From assembly GCA_002372775.1 (NCBI GenBank), contig DFIJ01000034.1, forward strand, positions 1-6,721: a stretch of 6,721 nt of DNA, read 5' to 3'. Source of the stretch: Christensenella sp. UBA3700 (GTDB lineage: Bacteria; Bacillota; Clostridia; Christensenellales; UBA3700). The notes under the pieces are model-generated. The model was not told the DNA's origin. It saw only the letters and a program-made list of their open reading frames with translations, and did not search any database. Below are positions 4,335 through 6,721 of the stretch, piece after piece (position 1 is the first letter of the stretch; each line of letters starts with the position of its first letter). Made by a program: the position numbers and the translations under genes.

Positions 4335-6580
4335 ATGATTAACTTACTTGCGATAGAACCGCATAAAGTGAGCAGGGATTTGTCAGGTTACATAACTTAC
4401 CTTTATGGAGCGCCTAAGACATTGGGCCTCTAAGTGGCAACGCTTAGAGATAATGTAGTAAAAATCTGGAACTCTGGAATGAGAATCAGAGCGGAAGGCT
4501 GGGTGTAAAAACCCAGCCACGCGCAACGCATAGAATTGTTAAACTTTTTAAGTTAAGGAGGATGTTCAGTGTGAATATCGAAGAAGAAAAAAGTATAATT
4601 AACGATTATACTGTAAATAAAATTTGCATAACTAAATTAGCCAAAAAGTATCACCACAATGCTAGAATGATAACAGCAATTTTAGATAAATATGGTATAA
4701 ATCACAGTAGAGGTCAACTAAGAACAGGAGTTAGCAATTCCGCTTGTAAAAGAGAATTCACCCAAGAAGAAAAAGAATTAGTTCGTTCTATTTATTCTAA
4801 CGGTGGAACGATAAAAGACTGTGAAAAAGCTGTGCATTGTGGACAGGATACGCTTAGAGAATTATTAAAGGAATTAAATATTTACAAGAGTCATGCTGAA
4901 ACAAACATTGCCTTGCCTCAAAACCAAAGAAAATATCCAGTAAATGAAAATTTTTTCTTTAATCAATCTTCTAATTTAGCTTATTTTTTAGGCTTTTTAG
5001 CATCAGATGGATATATTCGTAAAGATAATAATGAAATAGGTATAGGATTAAGCGCAGTCGATAGACAACAATTAGAACAATTTAGAAGTGCTATAGGTGG
5101 AAGAGAAATAAACGCATATACTACAAATGAAGGTTTTTCAGTCGTTAAGTGGGTATTTACTTCACAGAAAGTAAAAGAAGAATTAAAAAAATATTCTATT
5201 ATTCCACAAAAAACTTTTAAACTCTTACCCCCAACAAAACTAGAAAGAAAATATTGGATAGATTATATTCGAGGATATTTTGATGGGGATGGCTCTGTAA
5301 ATTATTTAACTTCCAACAAAGCTCTGAGGTGGCAAATTTGTTCCGCAACACCGGAAATTTTATATTGGATTATTGATTTTTTGTATGAAGAATATAATAT
5401 TCCTAAAGTTAGTGTTTTAACAGCACAAAGAAAAGAAAAACTTTATTATTTTCAGTATAGCACTAATGCTACAAAGGAAATTTATAAAATACTTTATACT
5501 AAAGATAGTTGGTTTTTACAAAGAAAAAAAGATAAATTTGAAGAAATACTTAAAAAGATATAAGATTCCACGAGACTACACATCTCACAAGTTAGAGATG
5601 AAAAGATATGCTGAACTAGTGTGAATAATAAACACTAGAGCTATTGGATAAAAAGCCAGTAGGATAACAAATTGAAAGTCGGTAAGACTACGCTCGTCTC
5701 CAAATTTCCTGGAGTACTGCTTCTTGCAACGGAGAAGGGCTATAACGCATTACCGGGTGTAATGGCTCAAGATATTACTCGTTGGGGTGATATTAAAGAA
5801 GTTGTTAGAGAATTGAAAAAGCCCGAAGTAAAAGAAAGATTCAAAACAGTTGCTATTGATACTATTGATGTAGCAGCTAGTTACTGTGATAAATACATTT
5901 GCAACCAGCTTGGTATCGAGTCATTGGGCGAAGGTGGTTGGACTGTGAATGGATGGGCGAAGTATAAGAAGGAACTTGAGGACACTTTCCGCACTATCAC
6001 AAACCTGGGTTAGGCACTTGTATTTATATCTCATGATTCTGATAAGACATTTAAGCGTAAGGATGGTACAGAATATAACCAAACGGTCCCAACAGTACAG
6101 AAGTCTGCGAATGATATAATTAAAGCTATGGCAGATATTTACTGTTATGCTACTATTGATGAAGCCTCTAAGGAGCGTAAGCTTATTCTTCGTTCCTTGG
6201 ATGGCACAGTAGATGCTGGATGTAGATTCAGGTATATAAAACCTGAAATTTCTCTTGATTATCAAGCTCTTGTAGATGCTATGAATGAAGCTATTGACAA
6301 GGAAGCTAAAGAAAACGATAATAAATATGTTACTGAAAAGCGTGAAGAGGCTCCTGCTACTGCTGTTGAATATGATTATGACGCACTTATGGCAGAGTTC
6401 AATGATTTGGCCGGTAAACTAATGAGTAAAGACTCGACATACTACGGGCCAAGAGTAACACAGATTGTTAGCAAGATTCTTGGTAAGAACAAGAAGGTGA
6501 GCGAAACAACTAGAGACCAGGCAGAGTTTATCTACTTAATTGTAGGTGAAATGAAAGACGAGTTTGGTTCAGTACTTTAA
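4335..6580 (+). CDS. Sak4-type RecA-like phage recombinase ATPase, split by a group I intron; exons 4335-4415 and 5675-6580
   Basis: The spliced product is 328 residues. Exon 1 (4335-4415, 27 codons) begins MINLLAIEPHKVSRDLSGYI and ends YGAP; exon 2 (5675-6580) resumes KVGKTTLVSKF. Joining restores Walker A GAPKVGKTT (residues 25-33). Walker B is TVAIDTID (85-92), followed by LGYALVFISHDSDKT (138-152), a core strand plus sensor-like region of Sak4/RecA-fold ATPases. These proteins act with SSB in single-strand annealing and phage recombination. Residue 140 (Tyr of LGY) is a TAG at 6011; the frame continues to TAA at 6578-6580. The C-terminal third has a charged linker (EAKENDNKYVTEKREEAP) and a helical tail ending EFGSVL. 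The start is set by AAAGGAGGT at 4318-4326. The unspliced message stops at TAA 4431-4433, just inside the intron. Without splicing and UAG decoding no full ATPase is made. I am sure of the family and fairly sure of the junction. Confidence 0.88.
4412..4427 (+). other. 5' splice site and internal guide sequence (P1) of the group I intron
   Basis: Exon 1 ends at T4415. GCCT (4412-4415) pairs with GGGC (4424-4427), placing the expected U.G wobble at the cut. The loop bases 4418-4423 (GACATT) can pair with the first six bases of exon 2 (AAAGTC, 5675-5680) in 5 of 6 positions, forming P10. Confidence 0.78.
4555..4573 (+). promoter_or_regulatory. Ribosome binding site that favours GTG 4571 as the endonuclease start
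   Basis: AAGGAGG (4555-4561) abuts ATG 4562 with no spacer but stands 9 bases before the in-frame GTG at 4571. The site is inside the intron, so the endonuclease can be translated from unspliced RNA. Confidence 0.6.
4571..5563 (+). CDS. Intron-encoded LAGLIDADG homing endonuclease
   Basis: A 330-residue protein from the preferred GTG at 4571 (333 if ATG 4562 is used). AAGGAGG at 4555-4561 directly touches ATG 4562, too close for normal initiation, while GTG 4571 lies 9 bases away. The N-terminal third has two helix-turn-helix-like repeats (NKICITKLAKKYHHNARMI; KDCEKAVHCGQDTLRELLKE), likely DNA-binding. Two LAGLIDADG helices follow: YFLGFLASDGY and IRGYFDGDGSV (about residues 138-148 and 233-243 counted from the GTG), each ending in the acidic catalytic Asp (ASDG, DGDG). 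A single chain can therefore form both halves of the active site. It would cut intronless Sak4 alleles at the conserved P-loop sequence and promote homing. All 22 tyrosines are TAT/TAC; there is no TAG. The stop is TAA, 11 bases before the P3 3' strand. Codon use is more A-rich than in the exons, consistent with separate origin. Confidence 0.92.
   Translation: MNIEEEKSIINDYTVNKICITKLAKKYHHNARMITAILDKYGINHSRGQLRTGVSNSACKREFTQEEKELVRSIYSNGGTIKDCEKAVHCGQDTLRELLKELNIYKSHAETNIALPQNQRKYPVNENFFFNQSSNLAYFLGFLASDGYIRKDNNEIGIGLSAVDRQQLEQFRSAIGGREINAYTTNEGFSVVKWVFTSQKVKEELKKYSIIPQKTFKLLPPTKLERKYWIDYIRGYFDGDGSVNYLTSNKALRWQICSATPEILYWIIDFLYEEYNIPKVSVLTAQRKEKLYYFQYSTNATKEIYKILYTKDSWFLQRKKDKFEEILKKI
5664..5680 (+). 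other. 3' splice site of the group I intron and P10 exon bases
   Basis: The intron ends with G5674 (terminal omega-G of group I introns). Exon 2 begins AAAGTCGGT, which after joining to ...GCGCCT reads Ala-Pro-Lys-Val-Gly. Any shift of the junction by one or two bases breaks the frame or the P-loop spacing GxxxxGK. Confidence 0.75.
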
Positions 6581-6583
6581 TTA

Positions 6584-6620
6584 ATGGGGGGTGGGTAATA
6601 CCACTCCCCATTTGCTTTTT
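6584..6620 (+). terminator. Rho-independent terminator after the Sak4 gene
   Basis: An 11-bp stem, ATGGGG-G-GTGG (6584-6594) with CCAC-T-CCCCAT (6601-6611), including one G.U pair, has a short loop and is followed by TTGCTTTTT. It begins 4 bases after the Sak4 TAA and closes the operon. Its arms resemble the terminator at 1253-1285. Its U tract doubles as the -35 region of the next promoter. Confidence 0.85.
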
Positions 6621-6640
6621 ATAAAATTTTATGATATAAT
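6612..6640 (+). promoter_or_regulatory. Sigma-A-type promoter for the zinc-finger gene at 6678
   Basis: TTGCTT at 6612-6617, a 17-base spacer and TATAAT at 6635-6640. It is embedded in the tail of the terminator. The predicted start is near 6647, followed by AAAAAGGAG and the ATG at 6678. Confidence 0.68.
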
Positions 6641-6677
6641 ATAAGTATGAAATATGTAAAAAGGAGAATAAAGCACG

Positions 6678-6721
6678 ATGGCGCATCCAGTAATATGTTT
6701 GTATTGCGGCCAGCGGTTTGA
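6678..6721 (+). CDS. Start of a small zinc-finger protein, truncated by window edge
   Basis: Only the first 14 complete codons are visible: MAHPVICLYCGQRF. The CxxCGxxF pattern is the first half of a zinc knuckle/zinc ribbon, as in small phage proteins beginning in the same way. The start is supported by AAAAAGGAG (6657-6665) and by the promoter at 6612. A competing ATG at 6647 in another frame reads 24 codons to TGA at 6719 and lacks a ribosome site, so I prefer 6678. Function cannot be inferred beyond probable zinc binding. Confidence 0.68.
   Translation, partial: MAHPVICLYCGQRF

Larger units (their letters stand above)
4416..5674 (+). mobile_element. Group I intron (probably subgroup IA) with LAGLIDADG homing endonuclease, inserted in the Walker A codons of Sak4
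   Basis: A 1259-nt self-splicing intron. Helices I can pair by eye: P1 4412-4415/4424-4427 (GCCU with GGGC, giving a U.G at the splice site), P2 4428-4434/4443-4449 (7 bp), P3 4454-4459/5575-5580 (UGUAGU/ACUACA), P4 4465-4468/4492-4495, P5 4472-4476/4487-4491, P6 4497-4504/4511-4518 (8 bp), P7 4528-4532/5607-5611 (GCAUA/UAUGC), P8 5581-5586/5595-5600, P9 5616-5622/5632-5638 and P9.1 5641-5647/5656-5662. The 3' core AAGATATGCTGAAC matches the usual S element with P7 changed in both strands. The last intron base is G5674. The endonuclease ORF lies between the P7 5' strand and the P3 3' strand, where subgroup IA introns carry P7.1/P7.2. The intron includes no TAG-dependent gene. Confidence 0.9.

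Noticed and set aside
4416..5674. Insertion sequence or inserted ORF disrupting Sak4
   Set aside because: There is no transposase, terminal repeat or target duplication; the flanks fold as group I P1/P10 and the ORF is a LAGLIDADG endonuclease.
1344..6013. In-frame TAGs as nonsense mutations or pseudogenes
   Set aside because: Every TAG is a clean substitution-type codon with frame and homology continuing on both sides, no other stop types interrupt these genes, and true ends are TAA/TGA. Eight independent nonsense mutations of only one kind are unlikely.
1344..6013. UAG = Gln (code 15), as in other recoded phages
   Set aside because: It would give QIG in the GIY-YIG active site, GQN, DTQKVGT and LGQ, which do not fit these families. 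Not fully excluded without alignments.
1344..6013. UAG = pyrrolysine or Trp
   Set aside because: No Pyl genes are seen and the contexts are ordinary Tyr columns. Trp fits only the position at 2235.
5921..6265. Reverse-strand ORF over Sak4 exon 2
   Set aside because: It is the complement of the ATPase coding sequence, with no initiation signal or recognisable product.
1..6721. A tRNA (CUA) or CRISPR array within the window
   Set aside because: I looked through the intergenic stretches and found no cloverleaf-like sequence and no regularly spaced repeats; the suppressor tRNA must lie elsewhere.

Overview
The window is a gene-dense, one-strand stretch of what looks like a phage (or phage-derived element) genome of a low-GC Firmicutes/Clostridia host. 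The reasons are a replication/recombination cassette (NAD-dependent DNA ligase end, SSB-like protein, Sak4-type RecA-like ATPase), good AGGAGG-type ribosome sites, consensus sigma-A-like promoters (TTGACA-17-TATAAT), short intergenic gaps and two G-rich Rho-independent terminators. No host gene and no tRNA was recognised.

The main point for reading it: TAG is not a stop here. Three genes have in-frame TAG codons (eight in total) and stay open, with clear homology on both sides. All nine genes whose ends are visible stop at TAA or TGA. The positions best anchored by protein families call for tyrosine, not the glutamine usually assumed for TAG-recoded phages: the second Tyr of the GIY-YIG catalytic motif, GYN in the same protein, DTYKVGT in a ThyX-like protein, and LGY in Sak4. 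I therefore annotate with UAG = Tyr. With the standard code these three genes look broken into pieces.

Layout. 3-629: C-terminal end of NAD-dependent DNA ligase. 676-864: small helical protein behind its own promoter. 960-1235: small winged-helix protein with high-expression codon use, closed by a strong terminator (1253-1285). 1290-2294: membrane-anchored coiled-coil GIY-YIG nuclease with five TAGs. 2294-2938: ThyX-like protein with two TAGs, coupled to the previous gene by a TAATG overlap. 2928-2956: consensus promoter driving 2996-3355 (second winged-helix protein), 3355-4314 (SSB-like) and 4335-6580 (Sak4 ATPase). 6584-6620: terminator, then a further promoter and the first codons of a zinc-finger protein at 6678.

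The Sak4 gene is interrupted exactly inside its Walker A (P-loop) coding sequence by a 1259-nt group I intron (4416-5674). The intron shows P1, P2, P3, P4, P5, P6, P7, P8, P9 and P10 pairings and carries a two-motif LAGLIDADG homing endonuclease between the P7 and P3 strands. Splicing restores GAPKVGKTT. A working recombinase from this locus thus needs both RNA splicing and decoding of a UAG at codon 140.
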